A stretch of 64,000 nt of DNA from Paragordius varius (GCA_964247055.1 OZ176054.1:11532001-11596000), one strand, 5' to 3'. Positions 37,401 to 52,400 are shown, counted from the stretch's first letter. Notes: generated from the letters alone by a model not told the origin. Numbers and translations are program-made.

Positions 37401-40400
37401 TCCACATTTCTTCAAAATAGTATTGCGCTTCGAAAAAATTATGCCAATAAAAATTTTAAGCAAAGTATGCTTTTTTCAAAAGTGCTTATTTTTGGCATAC
37501 ATATATTCTTGTCAAACAATTGTCCTTTTGCGTTTATTTCAAAAAAGCCAGCACAGTATAGCTCAGTTTAAGAAAAAATAATAAACCTGCTTACATATAA
37601 AATTATGTTTAATAATGTTTGAGTTATTGTATATATTTATTCATATATGAAATTTTTAGAAGTATTTGGTTTCCACCAAAAAGTATTTGGCATAATGTCC
37701 GCTGATTTTGTGATTTTTCCATATGAAGCAATTACCTAAAAAGTAAATATTTTTCTTAGATTACTTGTAAGGCTCAAAATTAAAAGTATCAATGGATACT
37801 TATTTAAAAATTAATATCATTTAGAATATGTTTTATAATCACTGTTTTTGCACTGTTATATGATACGATGTTAGATTTAGGAAAATTTTATTGGAATATC
37901 TATACATATTTCGTATCCTTTTAAATTTTTAAATTTGATTAATTCCTTAATTTACCAAATCTTGTCACCAAAATTTAACGTTGCCTTATGTCGTATATAA
38001 AAAATAATTTGTCAATAAATATGAATCATTTTGCACCTAAAATATTTTTTATTCTCAAAATATAGCTCCCCAAAAAGGCACGTTTATTGCTACTTAACCT
38101 CAATAATTTTTTAGGGACAAAATATAAAATTATTTTTAATTTTTTTTAAACAAATTTTTTTAGCCGTGTAGAGCTATTTGATGGTTATAAAAATTAAAAA
38201 AATCTATGGATTTTCGTTTCAAATTTAATTATATGAAAAAGGTGATAAAAAATTATAAATTTCAGCACTAATTGTATCATTGTAATCCCATGAGACATCA
38301 CTACTGACACATAGTTGAATAATGGATTTTACTCATTTTCAAAATTTTCAAAAAATTTAATATCTTATATTTTGTTGGTTTCCCATATTCTACCAACAAA
38401 ATAATAATTAAAAAAATATTTTAAAATTTATGTGAAACAACTACATTTGCAGAAGAAACTCTAGGTTCTAGCTATAAAATAGTTTTTAAAATCAAAATTT
38501 TAGTTGCCTTATGGAGTTATAAAATTGTGCGGACAGTTCAAACTTTACATTGTATATCAAAAAATTTTTTCGGATTTAAGAATTTTTCAGGCTATACTGT
38601 TACCGTATCCCTGCTAAATATTTATAACTCAAATTTTTTAGTATGAAACCTTTTAATTAGGCATTTAACTGGATGGATAGTTTTGTAAAGATGAAAATCA
38701 TAAATAAATAATTGACTATTTCATAAATATTTTAACGGTATAGTCTCTGATAATTGGTAACAAAAATATCGTACATTTTAGCATTATTAATATTAATTTT
38801 GAGTAAATGATGAAAGGACAACACTCCACCACAGACCAGAGCAGAACAGACCACATATTATATGAAAATAATGGTGCGGAAATATTTATTATTTGTAAAA
38901 TTTATAATAATATTTTGATATTTTATAATCTCTGTTTTATAGCTAGCTAGCTTCCTAGCTAAATGTTTAATGTTTTGTTTTTGCTTTAAAACTCTATATA
39001 TATAAAATATGGTCCAGAAAATCAATATTTTACATCCCCAAAAAGATTGGTTATATGCCAATGTGTATTACCTGTGTGGCCGAAATAATAATAATTTGTT
39101 TTTGTCTATAATAAAAAAAGCATACATAAAATTGTCATCATAATGTCCTCTGCGCTTTCATAAAAAATTATTTTTTAATGTGATTTTTTATCTTTCTTTT
39201 GTTTAGAAAATATTTTCGCAATGAAAATCTTAACTTGTCATTCCATTTGATGATTTCATTCGTATAACAAGTAAATTTGAAAAAAAAATTTACCATTAAA
39301 AAAAATTAAAAAAAATTGGCAAAAATATTTTTTCAATAACAAGTGGGTATACCTGCATTTATCTTAAATCTGAACTATTTAGAATTTCCAATTTTAACTT
39401 AAAATTCCATTATTGTTTATAATAAAAGTTTGTTTTAGTGGTTATTAATCCTAGTTATAATTAAAATTAATTTACTACAACTCTCTCTATATATTAATTA
39501 ATTAATATCGTTTGTTCATGGATATGCCTGTTGCCTTAAAAATGTTTTGTCCTTTCTTTCAAACAAAAGCGGCTTATTCCTATATGCAAAAAAAACCTTT
39601 TTTATCTTTATTTATTTTTTTAGGTTCCCCTTTGACTTATTAAATTAAGTAACATCATAATAAAAATAAAATTATTGATTAGTAGGTGTAGGTAGTTTTA
39701 GTATATAAAAGTGTAAATTTTAGCGGTCTATAAAAAAAGAAAATCTCAGATTTGCATAAATTAACGCTAACGGTAACTTTTTCACAATACTTTTTTTTCT
39801 AGCTCATTGTTTTATATGGACTTTTATGTTTTATAGGAATAGAAATTTATTTTTTAAAGATTTTTTATATGTGATTTTAACCAGAGTGAAATTATCTTTA
39901 TTCCATTTTTCGACGCCCGTACTTCCATAAACTGATTGAGGATTTTTTAATAAAAAAACGTTTTGGTCGCATTCGATCTTTTTAATATAATACTAGTTTT
40001 CAACTCATCAATTCAATAATCTGGTAAAAGGTACTTTTTTAGTCATCAATATTTAATTTTTCTTTAAGATGAAAAAATTCCATTCTCATAATTAAACCTT
40101 ACTGTTATCAGGCCAGGTTAAACAATTTATTTGTCAATATAATAATCGAATTTATTTGATATCTATTGACTTTGAATGCTTTAAACTGCCATAGATAAAA
40201 TCTAAAATGTCATAAGTTGTTCAAAAAAAAGTAAATTTAAAAAATATATCTCCAGTCAAGCAGGAGCCAAGACTAAAAAGTAACCCTTAAAACTGGAAAT
40301 CATTACACATCTCTCAGATCTTTTCTCCTTTGTAAATTGAAATCAAATAGGTTTTTTGGGCAGAATTTATAAATATATGATTAAACGTGACATTACATAA

Positions 40401-40494
40401 TTAGAATACTACAACAACGTAGTTTAATTGTTAGCCAGGAGGAGAAAAAAAATCAAAAATCCTTAGACCAGTAAAATTCGGATAGTATCATGAA
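34460..40494. other. Intergenic, nothing recognised
   Basis: Six kilobases of very AT-rich sequence with homopolymer runs. I found no convincing coding frame, RNA gene or repeat by reading both strands. 5' exons or control regions of the Cav3 gene downstream could lie here unseen. Confidence 0.5.
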
Positions 40495-43400
40495 ATGAAA
40501 TTTTGTTGTCCAAAACTTCCACATTATGTAATCGAAATCAAAACAAAAGTCCAATTAGCCAGCTTACGGATCGTGAAAAAATCATATCCTTTTTATGTCT
40601 ATAACTATCAAACAAATTATAATTTAAATTTATATAAGTTTGAATTTGTAAAATATTTTATTTAAATAATATGTCACGCGAAAAAATCGTTTAACTTTTG
40701 TGATTTATTACCATATAATTTTTAAACTTTTTTTTTATCCAAAAATTTAACTGGTGGTTTTTTACCAGTTTAAAGAATTAATCATGCGTTGAATACTTTC
40801 TTTTGTGTGACTGTAATTAATTGGAAATTGGTTGCTAAAACTAATTCTACATCAAATAATTACTTATTTAATTTTAATTATTTTTTACCACTGTTTAAGT
40901 CTAACTTTGAGATTTTTTTCAGTTCTTGTACTAAATTACTTGACGATTTTCCCCAATAACACGCGAAACATTTTAAAAAAATTACCTATAATTTTAAAAG
41001 GATATTCTATCTTGCACTTGTATATATTTACACTTTAACACTTCGATTCAATGTATTTAAATACCAGACTAAATTTGAATTAGGATTTATAAAAAAAATA
41101 CTGAAGGAAACGGTCCCAATTTAAATTTATGCTTCTAACCCTATAAAAATTATACAAACATGCCAAAATATCTAATTTTATTTTGTTTTAAAAAAATTTT
41201 CCATGTCAAACAGACGCCATTTTTATTTTACAAAATTTTCGCAAAATATCGTCTTCATCTAATTTTAAGGGTAAAATTAAAGCTAATTTTTTATTTAAAT
41301 TACATCTAACATTGATAAAAATAGAAAAAGCGGTTTATTTTGTATTATCTTTCAATTTTACCATTGCACACATGTATGGCTAAATTTTTACCTTTCGATT
41401 TTAGCTTAAAATTAGTAAAGTTTAGTATTTTTGAATAAAATTATTTATATATTTGGGTATATTAATGTTATATAAGTGAAAAATTTTGCATTGGTTTCGA
41501 TTCCTTCCATATTTTTCTTGAAATTTAATTTTAAACAGGCCTGGGGTATTTAACTACCCCTTGAATCAAAGGACTAAAATGAATGTGTTGCCAAGTGTTA
41601 AATCAGAGTGGTTCCCACCTTTTTTTGTTCATGCACCACCAAATTGAAAATATTCTTGCGAGCCCACCTCTATCCAAGATAAAATTGTATATAATATAAT
41701 ATTATAAATCCGAATTAATATGATCCTTATATCTGCATTTTTTGAACTATTTTTCCATATCGGTGACAGATCTAGATAACTCGCATCAATAATCCTTTAT
41801 AGTTTTATTTTTTAATCCAATTTTTTCGCGCCCCCCTTTTGGGAACTATTCTTTTAAATATTACCGTTTCTTGGGCTATAGGCAGTCAGAGAAAAATGTT
41901 TAATAAAGGATTTGATTTCATTTCATCAAGAATGAAGGATTCACAACTGATGATTACAATAAAAATATTTAACCTTAAGTATAATAAAAGTTATTTTAAA
42001 TGGCTTACTCCAATATTATACAACATAAAAATACGGGCGTAAGAGTTGAAAAAGTAAATGCTATGCGTTTAGACGTATATGCCCTTTATATGACAAATAG
42101 TTTTTTAAGAATGGCTTTCAGGCTTTTAATAATAAAGATTTCCGGCATATTTATCATATATATTAATACTACCTTTTTATTTTGGGAAAAAACCTTAACT
42201 CAATAACCCATCACTAAATAATTTACATGGTTCGAGAAATTAAGCATTACAATAATCGTAATCAATTGCATAACTTTGGGTATGTACCAACCGTGTAAAG
42301 ATGTTCAATGCCTTTCCACCCGATGCAAACTTTTAACTTTTTGTGATCATGGTATATTTGCCTTTTTCACCCTTGAAATGATAATAAAAATGATTGCTTA
42401 CGGCGTGTTTGGAAAACAGGGCTATTTATCGGAAAGTTGGAACCGTCTCGATTTTTTCATCGTATTAGCCGGGTACACAATTGTTATATAAATTTTATTT
42501 ACAGTTTGAATAAACGATATACATTACTAGTTTTTCCTTATATATTGCTAGATAGCATATACAGTAAAGAGCTTAATTATTGGTGACTAACAAGAAAAAG
42601 TGAGAAAAATATAACTTTTAGCCATTTTTTTACTCTATGTGCTATCTGGCAATAATTAATAAAAAATCTAGCAATATAACTCATGTTTTTAATTATTCTT
42701 AACGATATATTTACCAATATTTTTTGGAAAAATGGGTAAATCCATGCAATATTTTTTTTACATCAGAACTATAGAATATATTTCGGATTCGGAAAGCATA
42801 AATTTATCAGCCATTCGGACAGTTCGAGTTCTCCGTCCTCTCCGGGCTATCAATCGTATTCCCAGTAAGACTATATAATAAAATGAGTTATGTTAGTTTT
42901 TTCTTCGTTAAACAAATGTATAAATTTAAATATTATTGACAATTATATATAGGTATGAGAATATTAGTTACCCTGCTCTTAGACACTTTGCCTATGCTGG
43001 GAAATGTGATGTTTTTATGTTTTTTCGTTTTCTTCATATTTGGAATCGTGGGCGTACAGCTTTGGGCTGGAATTTTGCGGAATCGATGTTTTCTAAACCT
43101 CCCGCACAACATTTCTCAAAGCAGGTAAAGGATGAATTATATTTTAAATTGATTGCAAGGAGATAATATTTTTTTGAGGAACAAGTAAACATCAAGGGAG
43201 TTATTTAGGCATGGGTGGTTAGTTAATTTTTTTCTAACACTAATTAAAATTATAAATGTGGCAAAACTACCAATTCGCCGAAGATCATCGGCGCTATTTT
43301 TGTATCATATATTTTTAAAATTGGAAGTATTTTTGGGGGGCGGGTTTCATATTTGGGATTTATAATTTTACCATTATCACATTTAATGATTTCGTTGATA

Positions 43401-46400
43401 TAGTTGGAAGTTAAACAGCTGTGTATAAATTCTATAGGCAAAATTTGTTTTTGCAAGCATCCTATACAATATACCTATCATAGTGTTTTTAATAATCAAT
43501 GTTAAATGAAAAATAACTTGACCAATGTCATTGACCATAATGTAAACGAGGGTAGAATAGGGCGTTTTTTGAATTTATATGCTTTGCCTTGGCAGAATAA
43601 ATTTAACGATGAAAAATATGACATTAAAGTAATGAGCACCATTTTTATAAATGAACCAATATATAATCAGCGCCTGTTTGTGAGTTTTAGCCCTACCATA
43701 TGTAATATCGTCGTTTTCCTTATATACAAGTCTATGACTTCCTTAATTAATATTGGCTAAAAGTAGTGTATTAATATCCTCAATAAGTTTTTGTTTTTTT
43801 TTGAAATGAACCGCCAGGGTATACCCAAAAAGAAGTATAGGCCATTACTATTATATAATGGTTATTATCTTTAGTCTAGCGCATTTGAGTAGCCCCGATA
43901 AAAGTCATAACCGATAAAACGACCATGGCGCACTTTTTTGGAAAACAAAGGCTTTTAAATATAGTCAGATAATATTTTATTGTAGAAGTCTATATTCGAT
44001 ATACCACTGGTTCTAGTGCATTGATTGCGTTAATAGCTATTTTTTGAAAAGGCATGAGTACATTATTTAACTATTGGGATTAGCGGTATTCATCCAACAG
44101 ATTTAAAGTCGATCCTAAAAATTAAAATTTCTTTAAATCATGGCTTGGCATACCCACATTTGATTTTAAATATTATTAGCCACTATAATGTCTATGTCGC
44201 GATTGTGATTACTGCGCTTAGAGGCAAGAGTGAAAATGTTACAGTAAGCTAAATTAAAATAGCAGGCTTCCAATTAATCGCTTATGTCATAATTTATTTT
44301 TTGGATAGAAAATTTATAATTTTATAAAAGATTCTAAATTTTTAATAATAATTCAAAAAATTTGACGGAAGTCAAATTAAGAAATATATTTTCGCTACAT
44401 TCTCTATCATCGTTTAAAATCTGAGGATAAGTTTTATTTTTATCGTATTTGCAAGGCGTCCTCAATTGTCACAATTTTACGAGATGGAAGGGGGAGAAGG
44501 CGAATTTATTTGCAGTTTACCTGGTGGTCATGGTATGAAATATTGCAAAGATGTCCCAACACTAAGGTTTAAATTTTTTATAAATATAACAACTGTTCTT
44601 TCATAGGTTATAAAAAGGAACATAGTTCATTTTACGCACATTTTTAATCATAGAATACGGAATCGGGAATGTAATCTTTCAGCGTTTTCAAATATCAACT
44701 CTTTACCTACTTCTTCCAATACAAGCAACAATACATTGTTTTTTAATCAAACTATCTCGCCTGGCACGTGTATTAATTGGAATCAATATTACAATGTATG
44801 CAAGGCAAGTGCATTTAATCCCTATGGAGGTGCTTTATCTTTTGACCATATTGGATTGGCTTGGATAGCAATTTTTCTGGTAATTAAAATTTCTTGATTA
44901 TAATGTAACAGTAATTAAATCTGACAGTTTTCTCCTTTTTGAATCCAAATTAAAGATCTTACCTCTGAATATTGAACAACAATCTTTCCAAAATTAAATA
45001 TTTATTGAAATTACTTAGGTCATTAGTTTGGAGGGTTGGACCGACATCATGTATTACATACAAGATGCTCATTCATTTTGGGATTGGATATACTTTGTAA
45101 TGCTCATTATCCTTGGCTCCTTTTTTATGGTTAATTTGTGTTTAGTAGTGATTGCTACACAATTTTCTGAGACCAAGAGGCGTGAACTTGCTAAAATGCG
45201 GGTCGAACGCCGTGAAATGAGACATTCTGTCAGTTCCTTAACGATGGCTAGCGCTGGGGAGCCTAAGAGTTGTTATGTTGAAATACTAAAGTACATTGCA
45301 CATTTATATCGTAAAACTAAACGGGAGTTGATTAAATGGGCCAAAACTCTACAAACTTGTATTATTGTTCAACGCGAAAGACATAGAAAACGTAAACTTC
45401 GCCGGTGTTTAAAGAAATCGCCTACGGATGCGAGTACTATAACAACGCCCCTAGATGGGTGCAATTATCAATTGGCCCAATTTGATGAACCGCAAATTCT
45501 TTTAACAGAATCCACACCACTAGCCACAAATAAAAATGGCCAAAATCTGAAAATGGCATCCAAGTAATATAATTTTGTACTACCTTTATACTTTTTGCAC
45601 ATAACAAGGTATGAAGTCCAAAACCCTGCATTTGGTTTAAATATCCATACTAATTCCCAACTCCCCATTGTGGATTTTCTTAAAGTATCTCATATTTTAT
45701 TTAAAAAATTGGCTATTGAATTGTTTCTATGTTAATTGTCCCTTAATAAAGGTTGATGAGCCCGCTCCAGTTGCAAGCCCCGAGCCATCTGACATTGATG
45801 GCAAATTGTCGCCACGATATTCATTCCCACATATCGTAATACTATTTTAATAATTATATTTATTTTTATGCTATTAGGATTATGGAAGAGATAATAAAAA
45901 TATTTCTACAAACAATGAAAAATATGAAAAAGAATATTTAAATTCATCGCTAATACCTCGTCAAAATTATGAAGTAAGTCAATCTTATATATATATATTA
46001 TAAACAGTAATAATTTCTTAGGAAGTATGATGGTTTGTTTAAAAGCTGATGTTTGGGTAAATACGGTCTTAGTAGTAATGTAAATTGGCTCGACAGTTAA
46101 ACAAATAACAATTAAAGCGACAAAATAGATGCATAAAATGATTGTAGCCCGTAAGGCGCCCAAAGAAAGGCCATTATTTTATGATGTATCATTTACGATT
46201 CAAATTCACCCTTGGAACGATTCAAATTCATCCTAAAATAAATTAGCAATTTTCGGGCTTATATATCTCATCATTTAAATTAAATATATTCTTATGGCAT
46301 AATTTATTATTTATTCAGTATTATATTAATTTGAAGCAAAATTTTATTTTTTAAAAATATTAAAAATATAACTAATTTTTAATCTTAAAAAACCAATTTA

Positions 46401-49400
46401 TATTAGCGTGAATTTGAATTGTTCGAGGGTAATTCGGACTTTAAATGATATAATATAGCTAATAATTGCTATGTCTAGTCTATTTTAAAATTTTTTATTG
46501 GATGCACCTTGGACTCTTTTTTACAAAAAGGGATCTATCAAAAAATCAATCAAAATATATTTTATGCTGTATAATTTAAATATATTTTATGTCAAGACTT
46601 TAATATTCTAGCAATCAACACCATTATCATAAAAGCATAAGACTAAAAACACACACTTTTAACGGGTTTATTTCATATAGTAACTAAAATCAGTAGTTTA
46701 TTTAATATGTTAAAATAATTATCGCATCGTCTTGACTTTTACAATTATATTGAGAACTTAGGATTTATTTAATGCAAACATTTTTGAAGGGTAATTTATA
46801 AATATTTACAAATAATTTTTGAACCATTATGGTGTTATTGAAAATCAATCATAATGTAAAAAACTGTGATTTTTGTTTGAGTAATTATAATGCTAATTCC
46901 TTTAACCCTCAAAAAGACATAAAAACCATTTTCACCAGTAGTTCCAAGATAATTAAAACTTATATTTAAAAAATATATCCATTTTTTGTGTTAATATAGT
47001 CGAAATCCATTACAAAACACAATAAGGAAAGGAAAAAAACAGTTGATAAACCAAAATTCCTTAAGTTGTGTATATGGTCCACAAAAATCCGCACCGCCAT
47101 TCATAAATTGGTGGAGTCTCAATATTTTCAAAGAACAATTTTAGTCGCTATCCTTATCAATACACTAAGCATGGGCATCGAGTATCACAACCAAGTTAAA
47201 ATATTAATAATAACAAATTTTTACAAAAAATAAATGCGGATTATTAAAAAATTTTTCGATTTTAGCCAGACACTTTGACAACCGTGCTGGAATATACAAA
47301 TATAATGTTCACTCTCTTGTTTGCTGGGGAAATGTGCCTTAAAATACTGGCCTATGGTTTATTGGATTACATCAAGGATGGTTTTAACGTATTCGATGCC
47401 CTTATTGTCATTATTAGGTATTTTTAGTCCCATGAAATTATTAATTCGACATTTTATATTTTTTCACAAAATGTTCTTATTTATTATATAAAGTGTTGCT
47501 GAACTCTTTCAAGCAAATAAAAGCAGTGGTTTATCTGTCCTGCGAACCTTCAGACTTCTAAGGATTTTAAAGTTGATTCGATTTATGCCAGCTCTGAAGA
47601 GACAACTTATAGTCATGATTCGTATAATGGACAATGTAGCCACATTTTTCATGCTCCTCATATTGTTCATCTTTATTTTTAGGTATTATCAGATTTTCTT
47701 TTAAAATTTAAAGACTTTTTTTAACATATAAATTAAATTTTGGTATATTTAGTATATTGGGCATGAATTTATTTGGCTGCAAATTTTGCGAACAATTTGA
47801 GGACGGTCGGCAGGAGTGTGATCGTAAAAATTTTGATAGTCTACTGTGGTCTATAGTTACTGTTTTCCAAGTTTTAACATATTTTTAATTCATAACTTTT
47901 ATTGATTATTTTATTTATCTTTCTAAAACGATAAAAACCCTTTTATCAATAGATACTAACTCAAGAAGATTGGAATGTTGTGCTATTTAATGGAATGAAT
48001 AAAACATCCGCGTGGGCTTCCTTATATTTCATAGCATTAATGACATTTGGAAATTATGTTCTGTTCAATCTTTTGGTTGCTATTTTGGTGGAAGGCTTTC
48101 AGGGGGTAAGATTGATTAATACATTCAATCAGTATATAAAAACAAATTTATATCACTTTTTATTTCTTAAAAATTGTCGCATCTTTCATCTGTTATATAT
48201 ATTTTTTGATTAGACTTAAAAAATATTTTTTTACGCATTCAAAACCGACATAACCATTACTAAAAAACGGAATAACCCATTAAAAACTGTTTCTATAACA
48301 GTTAATGGCTCCTTCCTAAAAAATAATGAGAGATTGAGTAATTTAATCCATCTCAAAATAATTCTTTGTGGTAAATAATATATTTAAAAAATCACGATTG
48401 CATAATTAATATTATCAAATGTTTATGTATTGCCGATTCAAAATTAAATGTAAATAAGCTTGCTCAAGGCTCTCCCATATTTTCATCTCACTTTTTAATT
48501 TATAAGATTTTTGAATTTTAAGCCGCAAAATTCGTGGCTTTTAATTTTTCCATGTCCAACTTTAAGCCATACGAACCATTTAAGACGGCATTCCTCTAAA
48601 TGTCTGGTTCAAGGCTCATCACATGGTCTTTGGTATTACTCAAATACTAGAAAATATTATTTAAATATAAAACAAATTTTAGGATGATCAAAGCAGTTGT
48701 TCAGGCGATGATGCGCTAAAGAAAAAAGGTATTGTTTTCTTTATATTATAATTTTTAGATTTACAATATCTAGATTTGGCTGAAACTCATTCACCCAAAG
48801 GTAATGAATTGTTTTTTAAATACCTGGTAAATATCTACTTTAAAATTGGCCATTTTTATAAATGCGGGGTTTACTGCCTTATTTTATTTCCTTTACTATA
48901 TGTTACAGGTATAGTGCCTTATATTTGTATTTTATTTATAATTTAGACTTACATATATTAAAAATTAATCTAAATTTTACAAAAAATAAACTATTATAAT
49001 AGTCAGCTGTAGCACTACAATTTGTTTTTTGCAATTATTTTACTTATACGGCGCTCCCAATTGAATAAAGGCATATAATAAATAGGCAAAAAAACAAGCA
49101 AATCTAATCAGCCAGATGCTCCAATTATCATCCACACAGAGGCAACACCCCTAGGAAGTCCAAAATCATTTAAAAAAGATTATAATAAAAGTGCAGAAGA
49201 TGCATTTAAAAACGAAAGTGATCAAAGTGGTTCTGAAGGTCTTGGTGATGATATTAGTTTACCCTTTTCCCATATATCATCAATAGATTTTATGAGAGAT
49301 CAATTAACTGATAGGCTAACTTTGTTATCTGATACGTCAAAACCCAATCTTAAAGTAACTTCTAATTATTATCCAAGATATGTGTAGGGAACTAAACATA

Positions 49401-52400
49401 ATTTTTTATAGGAGTTCCCAGAGAAAATCTATTCCTCGGAATCATTAGTTATTTTGCATGTGCCAACTACTGCACCAATTTGTAAACAGACATCTTATGA
49501 TAGCACCAAGTTATTTTTTTGTATACCTAGATAAATATTATAAAAGTGCAGGATTTTTGACAGCATAATTTATTGTACAAAAGCAAAAAACCCCAAAACA
49601 CGATTGAAAATAAATCAAGTTTTTCCTGGTAAAAGTAGCATGAAAGCTTTTCAAAGTTAATTATTTCCATTTTCTTACCATAACATACATTTATTGCTTG
49701 TTGCCTTATCGATTTATTTTCAATAAAAAATGGCCGCGAAAAAGTTTGAGATGATGTTTTTTTTAAAAATTGTATAATGCGCCTGAAAGGTTAAAGAAAA
49801 AATATTTTTAAATTTTCCCAAACCTTAGATACTTTTCAATATATTCAAATTCCAAATAGCTCAGGTATATAAAATACCCCAAAAGGTCATGGAGTGTTAA
49901 CATTAATAGATTTTATCAAAAAAAGAAAAAGTTCTTTTCCTAATGTTAGATGCTCATGGCATTGTTCTTTAAATATTGTTTAAGATCTTTACAAAATGCG
50001 ATATCTAATCCTACATCATCATTGGTCAATGGTATGGCTTTGTCACAATTAAGATTAACAACCAACTCCGAACATCTCAAATCTTCCAGTGGTTCTATCA
50101 AAAGCTTTTCTTCCATTTCAAATAATTCTTCCTCACTTAATGCAAGAAGGAACTACTCACAATCAGGTGGCCGAATGTGTGACATTAGTAGCAAAATTAA
50201 TGTAAACCTTGCTAAAAATTATGATAATGTTGTGAAAATACACAATACAAGTTTTTTATCGGTGCCGTCCTCATCTGCTATTACACACAGGGGCCATAAA
50301 CAACCGACAAATAATTTTTCTTCTTCACCCGCGGGTTCAACGCATAGGAGGGGCCGAAGGCCTTCAAGTTCTTTGTTAACGGAAAATCCTGTCTCTCCAG
50401 GTCCTATCCGAAACAATACACCAATTAGCAGCTATCTAACCGATATTAATGCTAGGAATCGAATTTCAACACGGAGACACTCAAAATTTAATGCGTTGTA
50501 TCCTTCGCTTACCACAATAAATCCACTGCCATCCGACCTTAATCTTTCATTGCAATCGGCACCGTGCAAAATAAAAAAGTAAATCATGCTTTTTATATAT
50601 ATAGATGAAAATTTTGTTATCGGATAAAATATTAAATGTTTTTATAAGATAATGTTGCTTTTTAGATATTTTTTAGTTTTATGGTTTATAAAAAAATTAT
50701 CATCTTTAAAAACCAAGGGATTTTATATAAAAAAATATAATTTATTAGCATTTTCCATTTGAATAGATATCCTCTACCTCATTTTCTTGTTCCATTGATG
50801 GAATCATCAGCCGATTTAACAAGCGATAAAAAATATTTACCATTAGATGAGTACTTGAAACATTCGAAAATATTGCAATATGTAAGCATAGACAAAAAAT
50901 ATTTTTTATCTTTTTTGGTTAACCTTGTTTTATATGTTTAGATATCTAATAATCATCCAAAAATATACGATGCACTTAACAAACGTTGGGATTGGTCATT
51001 CTTCTTAATGTCACCCGCTAATAAGTTATTAAGAATTTTATTTGTAATAAATAATTTTTTTCTTCTTATTTGTTTTAATTAATACAAAAGATACAGAAAA
51101 TTTTGTCGAATGTTGGTTGAACTGAAAGCATTTGAATACACAATTTTATTTTTCATTTCACTGAATTGCATTACACTGGCCATGGAACGACCGAATATAC
51201 CACCAAATAGCTTAGTAAAACTTTTATCTATAAACTATTACAAATGAAAATTGCTTTATTGTGTTTTATTCATGTATGTATGCTTAATATGCTAGGAAAG
51301 GCGTTTTCTTACCCAGATAAACTATGTTTTCTCAATCTTATTTGGGTTTGAAATGTCACTTAAACTCATCTCTTACGGGTTGATATTGGGTCCAAATGCC
51401 TATTTTCGTAGCAGTTGGAATATTATGGATGGGACGCTTGTGATCATATCAATCATAGATATCTCTCTAACTTTTACTTCCATCAAGAGTCCAAAAATAT
51501 TTGGTATTCTTCGGGTGCTTAGACTTCTGCGCACTTTAAGACCCCTAAGGTTAGTGTTATAAATAAAATTTTGGATTTAAAAATTGTGTAAATATTAATA
51601 TATCCCATTTAAACCTCAAATTCACCCTTGAACAATTCAAATTCACCCTCCAATTTAAATTCACCTGAACAATCGAAATTTAATTTACCCTAAATAAGTT
51701 ATTGGTTTTCTGGCTAATATAAGACACCATCAATATGAATCATTTCTTTATGGCATAATCTATTATTTTTTCGGTATCATGTTAATTTTAAACAAAATTT
51801 CATTTTTAAAAAAGATAAAAAAAATGTAGATAATTTTTAATAATCAAAAACACATAATTTATTTCAGGAGGAATTCGAATTGTTCGGAGGTGAAGTAGAA
51901 TTGTTTAAGTGTGAATTTGAGCTATAAATGGAATATTTAGGGTAATTAATCGCGCGCCAGGATTAAAATTGGTTGTACAAACGCTAATATCATCTCTCCG
52001 TCCAATCGGAAACATTGTCCTTATATGTTGTACATTTTTCATTATTTTTGGCATTTTGGGTGTACAGGTAACATTACACTGTCATAATTATTCTACCTTT
52101 TTATAAATTAAACTTAATAAATTGCTTTTTTTAAGCTATTCAAAGGCTCTTTTTATTCATGTCACGGGGAAACATCCATGAATGATATTAAAACAAAGAA
52201 GGAATGTTTGTCGGCTAATTCAGCGAATCAATGGAAAAATGCCAAATATAATTTTGACAATTTAGGACAGGTATTTAATTTATATGAAAATGAGCTCAAA
52301 CTAATCTATCAATCAATAAGGACAAAACCGTGATTTTTAAAACGAATACAAAGTTTTTTAACCAATGATGAGGTAATATAGATTCATTAGATGTCATTAA

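Noticed and set aside
43506-43760. 84-aa open frame in the Cav3 intron between the exons at 42953 and 44456
   Set aside because: No similarity to the Cav3 IS5-P loop region, which is fully accounted for by exons at 44456 and 44654, and no matching splice phases.
48450-48640. Repeated ttcaaggctc words and aagcc inverted words in a Cav3 intron
   Set aside because: The repeats are short, do not frame a defined element and have no second copy in the window; similarity to 57846-57960 is too weak to claim.
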